From Rana temporaria (Eukaryota > Chordata > Amphibia > Anura > Ranidae), in the NCBI RefSeq assembly GCF_905171775.1, contig NC_053492.1, positions 302,291,865 through 302,355,864 of the forward strand: 64,000 nt of DNA, written 5' to 3'. The position numbers were made by a program, and so were the translations under genes. The notes under the pieces are model-generated. The model worked only from the letters and a program-made list of their open reading frames with translations. It ran no database searches and was not told the DNA's origin. Positions 40,147-51,945 of this stretch are shown here, piece after piece. Positions within the stretch are counted from its first letter, which is position 1. Each line of letters starts with the position of its first letter.

Positions 40147-40510
40147 TCACTCAACACACAGCTAAAATCTGAATGCAACCACTACTCTGAACCACTCTAC
40201 TGTGAATGACCTTTATTGTGTTATCGCTCTCCTTTTAATACATTTTGTATAATTAAAAATAAACTTTTTTGTATTTTTTACAGTAATTGTGTTTGAGTTT
40301 TCCATTGTTATGGTACCACATGATTAAGCACCACTATAGTCCCGTTTCTCTTTCTTAATTTTTCAAATAATTTTTTGGGATGAGGTACGTTTATTTTGGT
40401 GTCTACACTCAGCCAGACATAAAACCATCAGGGTTAACTTAAGGTGCCACTAATCATAAAGCAATCATGGAGCCATGCAAGCCACACCCCAACAGGAATA
40501 CATTTTTTAT

Positions 40511-41030
40511 TTAAAGGGGTTGTAAAGGTAAAAAAAAATCCCTAAATAGCTTCCTTTACTTTAGTGCAATCCTCCTTCACTTACCTCATCCTTTGATTTT
40601 GCTTTTAAATGTCCTTATTTCTTCTGAGAAATCCTCACTTCCTGTTCTTCTGTCTGTAACTCCACACAGTAATGCAAGGCTTTTTCCCTGGTGTGGAGAA
40701 AGCCTCTTGAGGGGGGAGGGGGCTAGCAGGAGAGTCAGGACGCCCAGGGTTAATGCCGTGTTTTCACGCATGCGTGGGGACCTGCCGGTCCCGCGCGCAT
40801 GCGCAGGAGTGACATAATCGCCGCTCCGGCCAATTACAGTGCCGGAGCGCCGATAACAGGAAATACAGTCAAGGGGACATGTCGGCGGCGGTGGACGGGC
40901 CCGAGGCAGACTTCGGGGGCTTCGATCTCATGTAAGTGACACATAATAGTGCATATTAGCTCATTATGACTTTCTCTTGCAGGTGTATTTTAAAAAATAA
41001 GGACAAACAGAGGGTTTACTTCCTCTTTAA
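40511..41030. mobile_element. TTAA-flanked element (TTAAAGGGGTTGTAAAG family)
   Basis: Left end TTAAAGGGGTTGTAAAGGT and right end GGGTTTACTTCCTCTTTAA, with TTAA on both sides. The interior is GC-rich with the palindrome CGCATGCGTGGGGACC...CGCGCGCATGCGC. No coding capacity. Related by its ends to 35194 and 49204. Confidence 0.8.
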
Positions 41031-41607
41031 AATATTACCTTGTGATCCTTCTATGAAGGTTCTTCCACATAGGCTAACCTTGAGGAGCATTTAGAGGCAG
41101 AAGAACAAAAAATCCTGACTACCAGTGTGCACAAGGCCTATTCCTGTCGCTGTGCTGTGCTGTGCTTCTGCATTGTCACTCTGTCACATGGGTTTCAGAT
41201 GGAGATTACAAATGGCTGTTTCAACATTTTTTTACATTCAAAGCTTTTATTCAGGATAAATGTAGTGTACAATAAGGAATCATAGCACATACATATAATG
41301 GCCCATAAAAGGGTATATGAACATATAAAAGGTGTCAGCTATGCACAGAACGCAGCTGTGGGTAATAATATGAAGTGCATATAGTCCAGTTTTGACAGTC
41401 TCATATATAGAGTTTAAGTATTCAACATTGTGTAAAAGAATTTTATTTCGGGTCATCAAACTTCAAATTGCTGTTATAAGATTAGAGTTAGGTATCTAGT
41501 AAGAGGAGGAGTGTAAAGGAGAGAGAATGTAGTGGGTTGGGAATACAGGGGGATAGTGACTGAGATATTCATTGGTAGAGTATCATAATCTAGTACATTG
41601 TGTATGA

Positions 41608-44600
41608 TCAAGTTTTTGTTAATGCTGTGAGGCGAGCATATTCGTCAGAAAATTTAAATAAGAACCAGGGAGACCACATCCTGTGAAATTGGTCTATAGT
41701 GTCATTGGCTTGCGCCACCGTGTCTTCCATATCGCATATCTCTGCTACTTTGAGCAGCCAGGTCTTGATGGTGGGTACGGATGGGGTCTTCCAGTACAGT
41801 GGGACAAGGAATTTGGCTGAGGTCAGCAAGTGTCTTGATAAAGAGCGTTTGTAGCTTTTAAGTGAGAAGCTGTTTATATTAAGAAGGCAGCATGCGGCAT
41901 CTAGAGATAGGTTTATATCTGTCATAATTTCTACTATTCTGATGACTTCTTGCCAGTAAGGAGTTATCAGTGGGCATTGCCACCATATGTGATATAGCGT
42001 GCCTGCATCTGCTTTACAGCGCCAACATCGGTCTGAAGATCCGGGGTACCATCTGCTCAGTTTAACCGGGGTTGCATACCAGTGGGTCAGCATTTTATAA
42101 GATGTCTCCTGCATCCGAGTGCTGAGAGAACATTTGTGCGTCAGTATGCATGCCCTGCTCCACTGTCTATCTGTGATGGGTATTCCCAGCTCCTCTTCCC
42201 AACGTTCCTTGAACCTGTCTTCCCCGCCCTGAGCCGGGTCCTGGGACCAGGTGTACGCAAGAGATGTGGCCTTCTGAGTCGGTTCCCCTTTCAAACATAT
42301 CACTTCCATGTCAGTTAATTGTCTCGTAAAAAGTCCTCTAAGCTTTGGGTTATTAACATAGCTGCGGATCTGGAAATATGTCCATAAGGGAAGATTAGGG
42401 TATGAGATATCTGACTTTAGAACAGTGAAGTCTTTCATTTAGCCATTTGAGAAACATTGGGAGGTCAGAAGTGAGGTGTCTATCAGTGGTGCCTGGAGGG
42501 GGCCACGACCAGTTCCCGGAGGGAAGTCGGGATTATCTCTCAGGGGGGTAAGTGGGCCTAGCTGTGAAGAAAAGTTTGGGTTTTTGGTAAGTTTACGGAA
42601 AATTCTCAGGGTGACACTGACCAGCGGGTGGTTCTTTAATGCCGTTGGGCAGCTAGCCCAAGGGATCCAGGGTAGGAATTTGAGTGGGGTTGTGCTGAGA
42701 GAGCTTTCTAAGAAGACCCAGTCCTTCTCTGTCTCATGGCAGTGCCAATCTACAATTCTGGAGATGTGTGAGGCATAGTAGTAGCGTCTATAATCTGGTA
42801 GACCCAGCCCACCCTCTGCTTTGTTCTTTGTGAGTAGGTGAAATCTAATTCGGGGGCGTTTGTGTGCCCATACAAAATTAAGTTGAAGGGATTGTAGCTT
42901 TTTAAAGAAACTATCGGGAATATTCAGGGGGAGTGTCCTAAGTAGGTACAGAAGTCTGGGCAGAACAGACATCTTGCAGATGGCTGCCCTGCCAAACCAC
43001 GAAAAATGGCGTGGGTGCCACTTTGCTAGGTCATTTTCTATGGTCCTGAGTATAGGTAGGAAGTTTGTCTAAACCATCCGGGAGATTTGTGATGTGAGTT
43101 TAACTCCCAGATACTTGAGGGCCGAAGGTACCCAAGTAAAGGGGCTGTGTTCCTGTATCGTTTTTAGTATCGTTTGGGGAACCGAGATGTTTAACGCCTC
43201 CGGCTTCGTGTAGTTTATTTTCATATTGGATAGATATCCAAAAAATGAAAATTCCGTCATGAGTTGGGGGATGGATGTTTTCGGATGAGTCAAAAAAAAC
43301 AAAAGGTCATCGGCATAGGCTGCTAATTTAAATTCCCTGTCCTCTACCTTGAAGCCAGCTATTGCTTGATTCATCATTATTCTTCGGATAAATGGCTCTA
43401 GTGTCAGGATAAATAAGAGGGGTGATAGGGGGGCAGCCTTGCCTCATACCATTAGTAATATGTATGGTATCCGATAACGAGCCGTTTATTCTTATTTGAG
43501 CTGACGGGTTTTGATATAAGGCAGAGATCCATGCCATCATGTGCTCTCCAATTCAGACATGTCTGCAAGTCTCCATCATGAAGTCCCAAGCTACTCGATC
43601 GAAGGCCTTCTCCGCATCAGTTGACAGGAGAATGCCCTCGATCTTTCGCTGGCTCGCTGCATGGATTAAATTCAAGGACTTAATTACGTTGTCTTTCGCC
43701 TCTCGACCAGCCATGAAGCCCGCTTGTTCAGGCCCTAACAAGGTGGAGAGGAGAGGTCTAAGCCTGGTCGCCATAATTTTCGCTAGAAGCTTAGTATCCA
43801 AGTTAAGCAGGGAGATTGGCCTATAACTTGTGCAGAGCACCGGGTCTTTCTCGGGCTTGGGCAGGACTGTTATGTGTGCTAGCAAGAACGACCTCGGAAC
43901 CTCCCTAGGTTTGGAAAAGGTGTTTAAGGCTTTAGTCAGGGGGCTCAGGAGAATCTCTGAGAATGTTCTGTAGTATATGGAGGAAAACCCGTCTGGGCCC
44001 GGACTCTTCCCTGCTTTGAGGCCTCGTATAGCTGCCGCAACCTCTGATTGGTCTATAGGCCTTTCAAGTGCCTGTATGTCTGCTGCAGCTAATCTGGGGA
44101 TTTTGGATGATGTTGAATAAGTCTGGATGGTGTGTAGCCTGTCGCCTTCAGCGGTAGCCGGTTTGTGTTGACTAGGTAGGTTATATAGCTGTGAATAATA
44201 GTCTTGAAACTGCTTGGCGATAAGATTGTCTTCCATGTCTATGGTTCCCGTTTTGTTCCTAATGCCTAGTATGGTATTTTGAAGCCTTGGGCCTTTTAAG
44301 GCCCTAGCTAGGAACCTTCCCGATTTATCCCCATGTTCATAGTAGATTTTTTTTTGAAAGAACAAGAAGCGTTTTGAGGTGGCTTCTAACTTTTGTTTTA
44401 GTCTCTTCCTGGCCTCTAACAGGTCTGTGGCCAGAACCCCTGATAAGGATTGTTTGTGGGAGGATTCCAGTTTTGATATTAAGTCTGTCAGGTCTCGGAT
44501 CTCCTTCTCTCTCTCCCTCTTACGGCGAGCTCCCATCCTGATGAGTTCACCCCTTATGGAGCATTTATGGGCTTCCCATGTCGACAAAGGGTCAACGTCT

Positions 44601-45496
44601 GGGGTGGAATTGAGACTAAAGTACTCAGTGAGGTGCGAGGTCAACTTCGGGAGCAGCTCAGGATCAGAGAGAAGTGATGCGTTTAGTCTCCATGTGGGTA
44701 GTGGTCGTTTGGGCGTGTCCAAGTCTAAGGTCAGGGATATGGGGGCATGGTCAGAAATTGATTGTATGCCTATTTGTGCATTCTGTACCGCATGTAGATC
44801 CCCCCTGGAGACAAAAAGGTAGTCTATCCTTGAGTACCTGTCATGCGGCACAGAATAATAGGTGAACTCCCTTTCATCGGGGTGAAGGTATCTCCATACA
44901 TCAACCAAGTGCATGGAGCTCAGTGCTGTTTTCATGCTCTTTAATATTCTGTATTGGATATAGGTCGTCCCAGTGGAAGTGTCCACCAAGGGGTTTAGGG
45001 GAAGGTTAAAGTCACCTCCAAGGACTATGCGCCCCAAGGCGAAACCCTTGAATTCCCTAATCAGGCTCCTACAGAAGGTTAACTGGGCTGAGTTTGGAAA
45101 GTAGACATTAGCCAATGTCAGTGGTATCCCTTTATAGTTTCCCTTCAAGAATATGTATCGCCCTTCCGGGTCTGTCAGTCTGCCTGTAATCTCAAAAGTA
45201 GCCGTTTTACTGACCAATATTGACACCCCTTTGGATTTAGCATGGTCGTTTGTGGCGTGGAATGCTTTAGTAAAATATGAATCTGTAAGTCTAGGTACCT
45301 TGTCAGTCCTAAAGTGCATCTCCTGAAGGAAAGCGAAAATAGGCCTACCCTTTCTGAGTTCGCGTAAGACCGTTGACCTCTTCTCCGGAACATTTAGTCC
45401 CCTGACATTATGGGAGATCACAGTGGCGCTGAGGTCCAGGGTGGAGTACGCCATGGGTCGGTTTGTTCCTATTAGAATGATACTAAGAAATAACAA
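41608..45496 (-). pseudogene. LINE A ORF2: endonuclease/reverse transcriptase, inactivated
   Basis: The likely start is MAYSTLDL at about 45452. The endonuclease has SHNVRGLN, LQEMHF (LQETHF in LINE B), VLGGDFNLPLNP, SRIDYLFVSRGD and SDHAPI. The RT has SYRPISLLNLDTKLLAK, STDAEKAFDRV (motif A), NGMRQGCP (motif B) and the catalytic YADD at about 43318. The C-terminus has the C-x2-C-x7-H-x4-C motif (CWRCKADAGTLYHIWWQC) near 42020. Compared with LINE B, it has a TGA at 43553-43555, a one-base insertion in the G run near 43430, TAG at 43068-43070 and a stop at about 42437. It cannot make full-length protein. Confidence 0.93.
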
Positions 45497-47087
45497 TAAA
45501 TACGCTTATATGGCAATCAGTCACTTTAAGCACAGTATCCTATTGGTAGCAGCAAGGCTGCTGTTGTGCCTCAGACCTGTGGAGGGTTCAGGAAAGGGTG
45601 GGGAAAGGAATGTGGTTGAAGAGGGAGGTGAGAAATAAAGAGGAAGTGTGAAAATCACAAAAAGAGAGAGTAAATGTTATACACCTTTATAATAGTTAAA
45701 CTATTAGTAAGGTTTAATTTGTGTGTCCCAGTAAGGCTATGCCCCCCACTGGGAGACACTGTGTGGGACGATGTGAGGCAGCAGCCTCGATAACCAGCAC
45801 TCAGCACCTGTAGTCTGGTGATATAGCTCACTAAACAAATAACAACAAGTAGTAGGAACCAGGTCCACAAGCGAGAGGCATAGTTCCACAGCCTATTGCA
45901 GCTTAATCAAATATGTTAAATGTAGTAAATCTGCAGTAATAACGTTTAGCATTGAACTCAGCAGTTAGGAAACATTAATAAACATTAATTAAAACATTAG
46001 GACAGCTTATCTGTAACTTGTAACTAGGGAGAAATGTGGGTTATCATTCCTAACCATAAGAGTGAAAGCAACGGGCAGCAAAAGAGTTCTATATTCCTAC
46101 ATCAAACCAATGAGGCTAGCGTCCCTGAGTGGATCCCCAGGTATTTGCGAGGTAATGTAACATGCCTGTTAGTGTCCCGTGTCTCTGTGTAGGCCTTGCA
46201 TCAGGAATTGGATCAAGGAGGAGGTGTTTTGTCTGTCCTAAATGTATGCAAGTTGCATCCTCGGTAGAAAAAAAAAAAAAAACGCGGTGGTTTGGCAGCA
46301 AGTTGCACCATGGTGAACAGTTTGTGTAGTGGAGGACAATTCGATAGCTTCTTCACTGTGAGCTACGGGGGTCCGGCATGGAATCGAATGGTTAAAAACC
46401 TTTCTACCCAAGTTGGTCACTGGTGCTGCTCGGAATCCCCCTTTATCCCATCCCTCCCCGAGTGAACTGCGGAGACTGTTAGGTTGCGGCGATGGGGTTC
46501 AGGGTATGTTGTCCTGCACTTGAAACTACCCCATCTCCCAGCCAACAAGGTTAGGGAAAGAGCGTAAGACCATGTCATCACATAAGTAGTGATAATGCAA
46601 TCTGGGCTATAAGGTGTAACTCATACAATCTCAGGTGTAAGAGAGATGTTCTCCATCAGGGGATAGGGTGGTCATCTAAGGGTCTCAAACAGTGTTCCTC
46701 CTTTTACCAGCTCATGGAAGTCATTTCTTAGCAGTGGAATATTTCCAACTCACCCCACAGCTGATCAACAGGTAGTCCTCAACGTTCGTTCTCTGTATGC
46801 ATTGGATATTAAGACCAGGTTCATACATTCCAGTGTGTTATGTAGAATATCTTGGCCTTAAGTGGGTTAGCTCCTTCGCCTTCGTGGATCAAGGCAGAGG
46901 ATGTTTCACGGCTCAAAGACAAAGGGGCATTAGTGTTTCTTCGCATATTGCATGTGGTACAACCATCCGGTCTACGGATCACAGGGAGCCGAGCTAAGAT
47001 AATAACTAAGTACAGTACATACCATCGATGGGTCTTTGGTTTGCGATGTGTAGGAATACCAGCTGCCGGAGTTTATCGGTCCATCTG
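45497..47087 (-). other. LINE A inter-ORF spacer
   Basis: About 1.5 kb between ORF1 and ORF2, also present in LINE B (61047-62579). The only shared open frame is about 71 codons (45870-45655). It differs between the copies at many amino acids while ORF1 barely differs, so it is probably not coding. A run of 16 A residues lies at 46267-46282 in LINE A only. Confidence 0.8.
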
Positions 47088-48253
47088 TCAGTCCTCCACC
47101 CTTTCCAGAGCTCCAGAGGAGTGTGCTCTTCCGTGGTTCGGAGTGCCTGCTACTGAGCCTCCCTGGCGACCATGCTTCTGATTCGGGGTGCCCGCTACAG
47201 AGCTACCTTGGCGTCCTTGCTTCATCCGCTTTGGTTCTTTCCCATCCGGCGAAGCCAGCGGTGAGCACGGGGGACTTCTATTCGGTGGAGGCAGCCGATA
47301 CTCCTGGTACCAGTCCGGAAGCTCCACTTGGTTAAGCTGTAGGTTGGAGCAGAAATACTCCAGATCCTCGGGGGATCGTAGGGCATGTTGGCGGCCGTTG
47401 TGAGTAACTAGGAGCGCAAAAGGAAAGCGCCACGTGTACCGCATGCCTTTGTTCCTAAGCTCGTCTAGGAGGGGACGGAGAGCTCTGCGTTTTTTTAAGG
47501 TAATCTGCGATAAGTCCTGGAAGAGCAGAATCGCCTCACCGTTAAATACAATCCAGTCATTTCTTCTAGCTTTCTGCATTATTTCTTCTTTGAGAACGAA
47601 GCTCTGTAGACAGCAGATTACATCTCTCGTGGCTGATTGTCAGGGCCGCGCGCTCTCAGGGCCCTGTGTGCCCTCACGAACTCGATCTCGGAGTCTTCGG
47701 GCCTTTCCAGCAAATTGTTGAACAGGCGTCTGAGGGCTAGTGTTATCTGGTCGGGTTCGACCGATTCCGGTATCCCCCGCACACGTATGTTGCACCTCCT
47801 CCCCCTGTTGTCGAGGTCCTCCATATGCCTCGACATTTCTATGAAGTGGTTAGAATGTGAGGCCGTCACCCTCTCCAGCCTGCGTATGGCTTTCTCCCTC
47901 TGCTTCCCAGCTGCCTCGGCCGTCGCCATCTTGTCGTTCAGTACTAGGAGGTTAGATTTTAGATCTGTAATGGCTGCCGAGAAGGTTGATTTTATATCCG
48001 CTGCGAATATTGACATGTCCGCGTAGGTGAGGGGTAGATTTGGGTTCTGAGGTCCCCTAGCATTATCTTCTGCCGCAGATTGGGAGTCATCACTGAAGTC
48101 CTCCAGTGCACGTGTCGGCGCCATCTTGCCACTCAGGCCGCCGCTCAGGGAAAGGGCTTGTCTCTTAAAAATGTCCGATATGCTGTTCCCTTTGTATGCC
48201 GCCGATGAGCGTCTAGGTCTGGACTGAGGCGGTCTGTAGTTCAGCTTGCTCAT
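47088..48253 (-). pseudogene. LINE A ORF1 (L1-type RNA-binding protein), frameshifted
   Basis: Start MSKLNYRPPQSRPRRSS at 48253. A coiled-coil region (SNLLVLNDKMATAEAAGKQR) precedes an RRM-like start (MEDLDNRGRRCNIRVRGIPE) and, after a frameshift near 47628, the C-terminal domain (RNDWIVFNGEAILLFQDL, RYTWRFPFALLV). One base is missing relative to LINE B in the CTCTCGTGGC stretch, which separates the two halves. L1 ORF1 proteins trimerise and bind element RNA; that role is known for the family. Confidence 0.92.
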
Positions 48254-48367
48254 TATCTAGTGCTATGCTGCAGAAATACGGGCTTTAGGCTGTGGGTCTG
48301 CCGGAGCTCTTTCAGTGTGCTGCCATCTCAGCCGCTCGCCAGGCCACGCCCCCCTGTTTCAACATTT

Positions 48368-49203
48368 ATCACACAGACATGGTTCAGTGTTCATCAGGAA
48401 AGCCATTCTGAAAATTGTAATTTCTGTATACAGGACGTGGCTACGGGAGATCAGCACCAAGTAGCAACAAAGGATTAAGAAAGTGAAAAACAAAGTATCA
48501 TTCTTCCATTTCACATATACATTTAGCAAAGACCAAGCTAATGTATGCACATGGTGGATATTGAGCAACTTATACAAATTGCTTCAGTTGTAAGAATGTC
48601 TGTGGATGCAAAACACTTTCAAACATCACTGATTTATAACATCTGGAGGTTACAGTGTTTAGTATGAAGAAGAGTACATAACTAAAGACAAGCCAAGAAA
48701 GACATATGTTTACTACATTATGTAGTATACAACATGTTTGAAAATGTACTCTGTAATCAATGGCAGGTGATAGCTTAACTATCATTGACTTGCATCTGTT
48801 TTTATTTTTTGTGTACCCTTTTTCTTACATTTGTTGCCGTTTAAGATATTTTTTCCAGCAATAGCTACGGTTTTTACATTTCTCAATGCTGTAGGTCATA
48901 CCGTGCATTCTTTCTTTTAATGAGCTAAACATGTATTTTGTATTCTTGTTAAATTGGTGTTGATTGCATTTCCTTTGTTTATGTTACTGATCTTGATTAC
49001 TATGGTTACCTTACATTGAAAGTGTTGGCTTGCGTTTATATATATATATATTTTTTTAATTGTAATGTAAACTTTGTATGTTATAACATTCATACCATAT
49101 ACAGTGAACGATACCTTTCTTCCAGTAGTGTTACATGTAGTAAGCTGTTCATATATTTATGTCATATTATTATCTACCTCCATACTTTTTATTAGGGGAC
49201 CTC
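48368..49203. other. No gene or element recognised
   Basis: A/T-rich sequence between the LINE A target duplication and a TTAA element. Only short open frames and a small TATATA run near 49039. It may be old non-repetitive DNA, the host of the LINE A insertion. Confidence 0.4.
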
Positions 49204-49243
49204 TTAAAGGTGTTGTAAAGGTTTGTTTTTTATTTTCTAAATA

Positions 49244-49971
49244 CCGTATTTGCCGACGTATAAGACGACTGGGCGTATGAGACGACCCCCTATTTTTGCA
49301 GGATTTTTTTGGGGGGTATACTCACCGTATAATACGACTCCCTTCCTACTAGTCTGTCTGGAAGCTGAGGGGTAGCCAGAACATCCGCTGACAGGAACAA
49401 CCGCTGACAGAAACAGGCTTTCAGCTTTTTTCTAATCTCACTGTGCCATTACATTACATTACATGCCTCACTGTGCCATAACATTACATGCCTCACTGTG
49501 CCATTGCCTGCCTCACTGTGCCATTGCCTGCCTCACTGTGCCATTGCCGTCCTCACTGTGCCATTGGCGACCTCACTGTGCCATTGCCGACCTCACTGTG
49601 CCATTGCCTGCCTCGACGATCCCCCTACGATCTCCCTACCTTATCCTGTTTGCAGAGTTTGTCAGGCTGCGGGCGTCCATTATTCAAAAGCCGCACCTCC
49701 TCCTCAGGCTGTTCCGTGATACACTAATTTTCCCAGCAGAGCCTATGTTCAGTGTTCCGCCTATCACTGATGTCCTCTCGTCTGAGGCCAAGGATGAGAA
49801 GGCAAAATTAGTGTTCCGCCTATCACGGAATAGCCTGAGGAGGAGGAGGTGCGGATTTTGAATAATGTATGCCCGCAGTCTGACAGACAGGTACCGGCGT
49901 ATAAGACGACCTCCGAGTTTTGAGGCATTTCTTTACATACAAATGGTCGTCTTATACACCGGAAAATACGG
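49244..49971. mobile_element. TA-flanked MITE (CCGTATTTKCCGRCGTATAAGACGAC ends)
   Basis: Begins CCGTATTTGCCGACGTATAA and ends TTATACACCGGAAAATACGG, flanked by TA on both sides (49242-49243, 49972-49973). Removing it joins CTAAATA to GGTTCC exactly as in the opposite arm of the host element. Inside are a 20-bp minisatellite and a second hairpin whose arms (about 49660-49735 and 49802-49882) are complementary. Confidence 0.9.
49464..49612. repeat. 20-bp minisatellite, about 7 units
   Basis: Units of CCTCACTGTGCCATTGCCTG, first with insertions of ACATTACATG and then regular. They give open frames in three phases that are not genes. Confidence 0.92.
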
Positions 49972-50270
49972 TAGGTTCCTTTAAGCTAGTGCATTGTTGG
50001 TTCACTAACCTTTTCCTTCGATTTTCCTTCTACAATTTGTTTTTCTTTGTTTTCTTTGTCTGAATTTATCACTTCCTGTACCTCCTCAGGAAGATGTTCT
50101 GGCTGATGTTGGGGGCAAGCTTACTGAGGAGAAACAGGAAGTGAGAAATTCAGACAAAGAAAAAAAACATTTAGAAGGGAAATCGAAGGAAAAGATTAGT
50201 GAACCAATAATGCACTAGCTTAAAGGAACCTATTTAAAAAATAAAAACCGAACCTTTACAACCCCTTTAA

Positions 50271-50544
50271 ATGTCTTGATGGTATAAAAAGTAGCAGAAC
50301 TAGTTTGCTTTTATGCTAATATGGATGCTATCCAAATAATATTTCAGCTGTGTTAAAGTCTTGAAATCCATTCGGTTTACTTTAGACTACATTTATTAGT
50401 TTCGTCCAAAAAATAAATTTATTTAGTTACTCACGAAATAATAATTGTTTTATTTATTTTGTTTCATTAAAAAATGTATTAGTCTGAAAATCTGAATTAA
50501 TTAGGGTCAAATCTGTCAATTAAAGGCTTATGGTAATTTTCGGA
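50271..50544. other. No gene seen
   Basis: A/T-rich; may belong to the element whose inverted repeat follows, but no terminus was recognised. Confidence 0.3.
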
Positions 50545-50790
50545 TATTCTAAGAAGATTCGACGAAACAGCTAAACTGTACAACGCCGCGATCGTACATT
50601 TCCGGTCGAATGCTCTGCCCACAAGCTATAGTAAAATTCTAATGTTGTAGGACTAGTAATTACATTTAATAATTATTATTACTAGTCAAACAACATTAGA
50701 ATTCTTCTATAGCCTATGGGCGGAGCATTTGACCATAAATGTCCACTTGCGGTGATCGTATGTTTTTAGCTGCTTCGTCGAATTTTCATG
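50545..50790. repeat. Inverted repeat, arms about 110 bp
   Basis: GATTCGACGAAACAGCTAAA at the left is matched by TTTTTAGCTGCTTCGTCGAATT at the right. The inner arms meet around ACTAGTAATTACATTTAATAATTATTATTACTAGT-type sequence near 50650-50690. Arms are about 85 percent complementary by eye. Outer boundaries are unclear, so it is either a fold-back element or the core of a larger one. Confidence 0.8.
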
Positions 50791-51099
50791 TTTATATAAT
50801 GTCAAATCTTTTCTCTCTATGTCAAATAATCTTGGACTAATAGAGTTAGATTAGACTCATTCAACCGCAGGTTGGATAGACACAGATCGCTATTGTCACC
50901 GTCATGTCTAATCTTATATCTATATCAAACTGTTGTCGCAACAAAGCATTTTTTTATATTGGATCTTTCGGATTTCATATTCTGCACGTTCATTATCGTT
51001 TATTAAAATGAACACAAAAATCCCAGAAATTTGGCCGAAAATGCATTTGAACGAAAACAAATGCACGTGTCTACATTTAACTTGATTTTTGAGGCATGT
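50791..51099. other. No gene seen
   Basis: A/T-rich sequence between the inverted repeat and the LINE fragment. A minus-strand frame of 87 codons overlapping 50920-51183 has no recognisable motif and partly overlaps LINE sequence. Confidence 0.35.
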
Positions 51100-51940
51100 T
51101 CCTTCCCCTGTCAATCCCAGGAAGCCCACATTACCCTTATTCATAAAGACCAGAAAGATCCCACTGTATGTTAAATCTATCACTTAATCTCTTTAATCAA
51201 TGTTGATCTTAATTCTTAAAATGTATGCAAAAATAATAGCGGTTAGACTTCAGTCAGTTATTCCCTCTATCATTAGTTTAGATCAGGTGGGCTTGGTCCC
51301 AACCCGGGAAGCAAGGGACAACATTATTAAAACATTGGGGTTGATTTACTAAAAGCAAAAGTGTGCAATTTGCAAACAGCAGTTGCTCCAGAGCTTAGTA
51401 AATGAGCAGAAGCTCTGCTGACTTCCATCATCCAATCATGTACAAGCAAAAATCTATTTTTTTTTATCATTTTCCATGCACGTGATTGCAAAGTGAAGCC
51501 GTACTTCTTTTTCTAAGCACTGGAGCAACTGCATTTGCAGAGAGAAACTTCACTTTACAAATTGTACAGTCCCCTTTGTCTTTAGTAAATCAGCCCCATT
51601 ATCTCTTATCAGTCACGTCACGGAAGGTCCCTCTCTGTCTCCTTTCATTAGCCGCAGAAAAGCATTTGCTTGTTTAGATTGGACATTCCTGAAAGACACA
51701 TTGGAACAAATAGGCTTACCCCTGTCATTAATTCAAAACATTTAGGCCCTGTATTCCTGCCCATAAGCTTGTATTAGGGTGAATGGCCTATTTTCAGATG
51801 CGGTTCCTATATCTAACGGGACCCGTCAAGGGTGTCCTCTCTCGCCACTTCTGTACATATTAGCGATGGAGCACTTGGCGACTGCCTTGCAGACTAACAA
51901 CTCGAAAGGCGGGGTGGGCAATGCAGGAAAGCAATATAAA
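51100..51940 (+). pseudogene. LINE G: L1/Tx1-like RT fragment, plus strand
   Basis: The plus strand reads ITLIHKDQKDPTVC, then ISLINVDL, then IIAVRLQSVIPSIISLDQVG, breaks for a MITE, and resumes with AAEKHLLV (motif A area). It ends with RVNGLFSDAVPISNGTRQGC and PLSPLLYILAMEHLA (motif B). Frameshifts occur before and after the MITE. This is the RT finger and palm of a LINE ORF2. The YADD part is missing because a PLE tail begins at 51946. Confidence 0.83.
51337..51597. mobile_element. Harbinger-type MITE, ATT duplication
   Basis: Ends GGGGTTGATTTACTAAA and TTTAGTAAATCAGCCCC. ATT is duplicated at 51334-51336 and 51598-51600. Internal GTTGCTCCAG and CTGGAGCAAC are complementary. Inserted in LINE G. 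Confidence 0.92.
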
Positions 51941-51945
51941 TGTAG

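Larger units (their letters stand above)
38535..40300 (+). other. PLE F 3' tail
   Basis: Non-coding, pyrimidine-rich in its first part. It contains a (AT)n run at 39653-39704 and the hammerhead-like motif at 40092-40146. It follows the hAT element, and the original tail ran from 35643 through here. No gene is seen. Confidence 0.6.
41230..48354 (-). mobile_element. LINE A: full-length L1-like element
   Basis: A 7.1-kb minus-strand LINE. TGTTTCAACATTT is duplicated at 41217-41229 and 48355-48367 (13 bp). The 5' untranslated region is about 100 bases and starts GGGGGGCGTGGCCTGGCGAG. ORF1 (48253-47088) and ORF2 (about 45452-41608) are separated by about 1.5 kb. The 3' untranslated region ends in a short T run (poly-A). 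A second copy (LINE B) is very similar throughout. Both ORFs here carry inactivating changes. Confidence 0.93.
49204..50270. mobile_element. Long fold-back TTAA element, interrupted
   Basis: Ends TTAAAGGTGTTGTAAAGGT and CCTTTACAACCCCTTTAA with TTAA on both sides. Apart from the nested element at 49244-49971, the left and right halves are complementary for about 160 bases (AAGCTAGTGCATTGTTGG against CCAATAATGCACTAGCTT). No coding capacity. Confidence 0.9.

Noticed and set aside
45655..45870. Small hydrophobic frame of 71 codons shared by both LINE spacers
   Set aside because: It differs between the copies at many residues while neighbouring ORF1 is nearly unchanged, as expected of non-coding DNA.
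43539..48026. Plus-strand frames of 95-147 codons across LINE A (and equivalents in LINE B)
   Set aside because: They are antisense to conserved LINE coding sequence and have no independent motifs.
49463..49861. 132-codon Cys/His-rich frame that looks zinc-finger-like
   Set aside because: The Cys/His pattern is the 20-bp minisatellite read in rotating frames.
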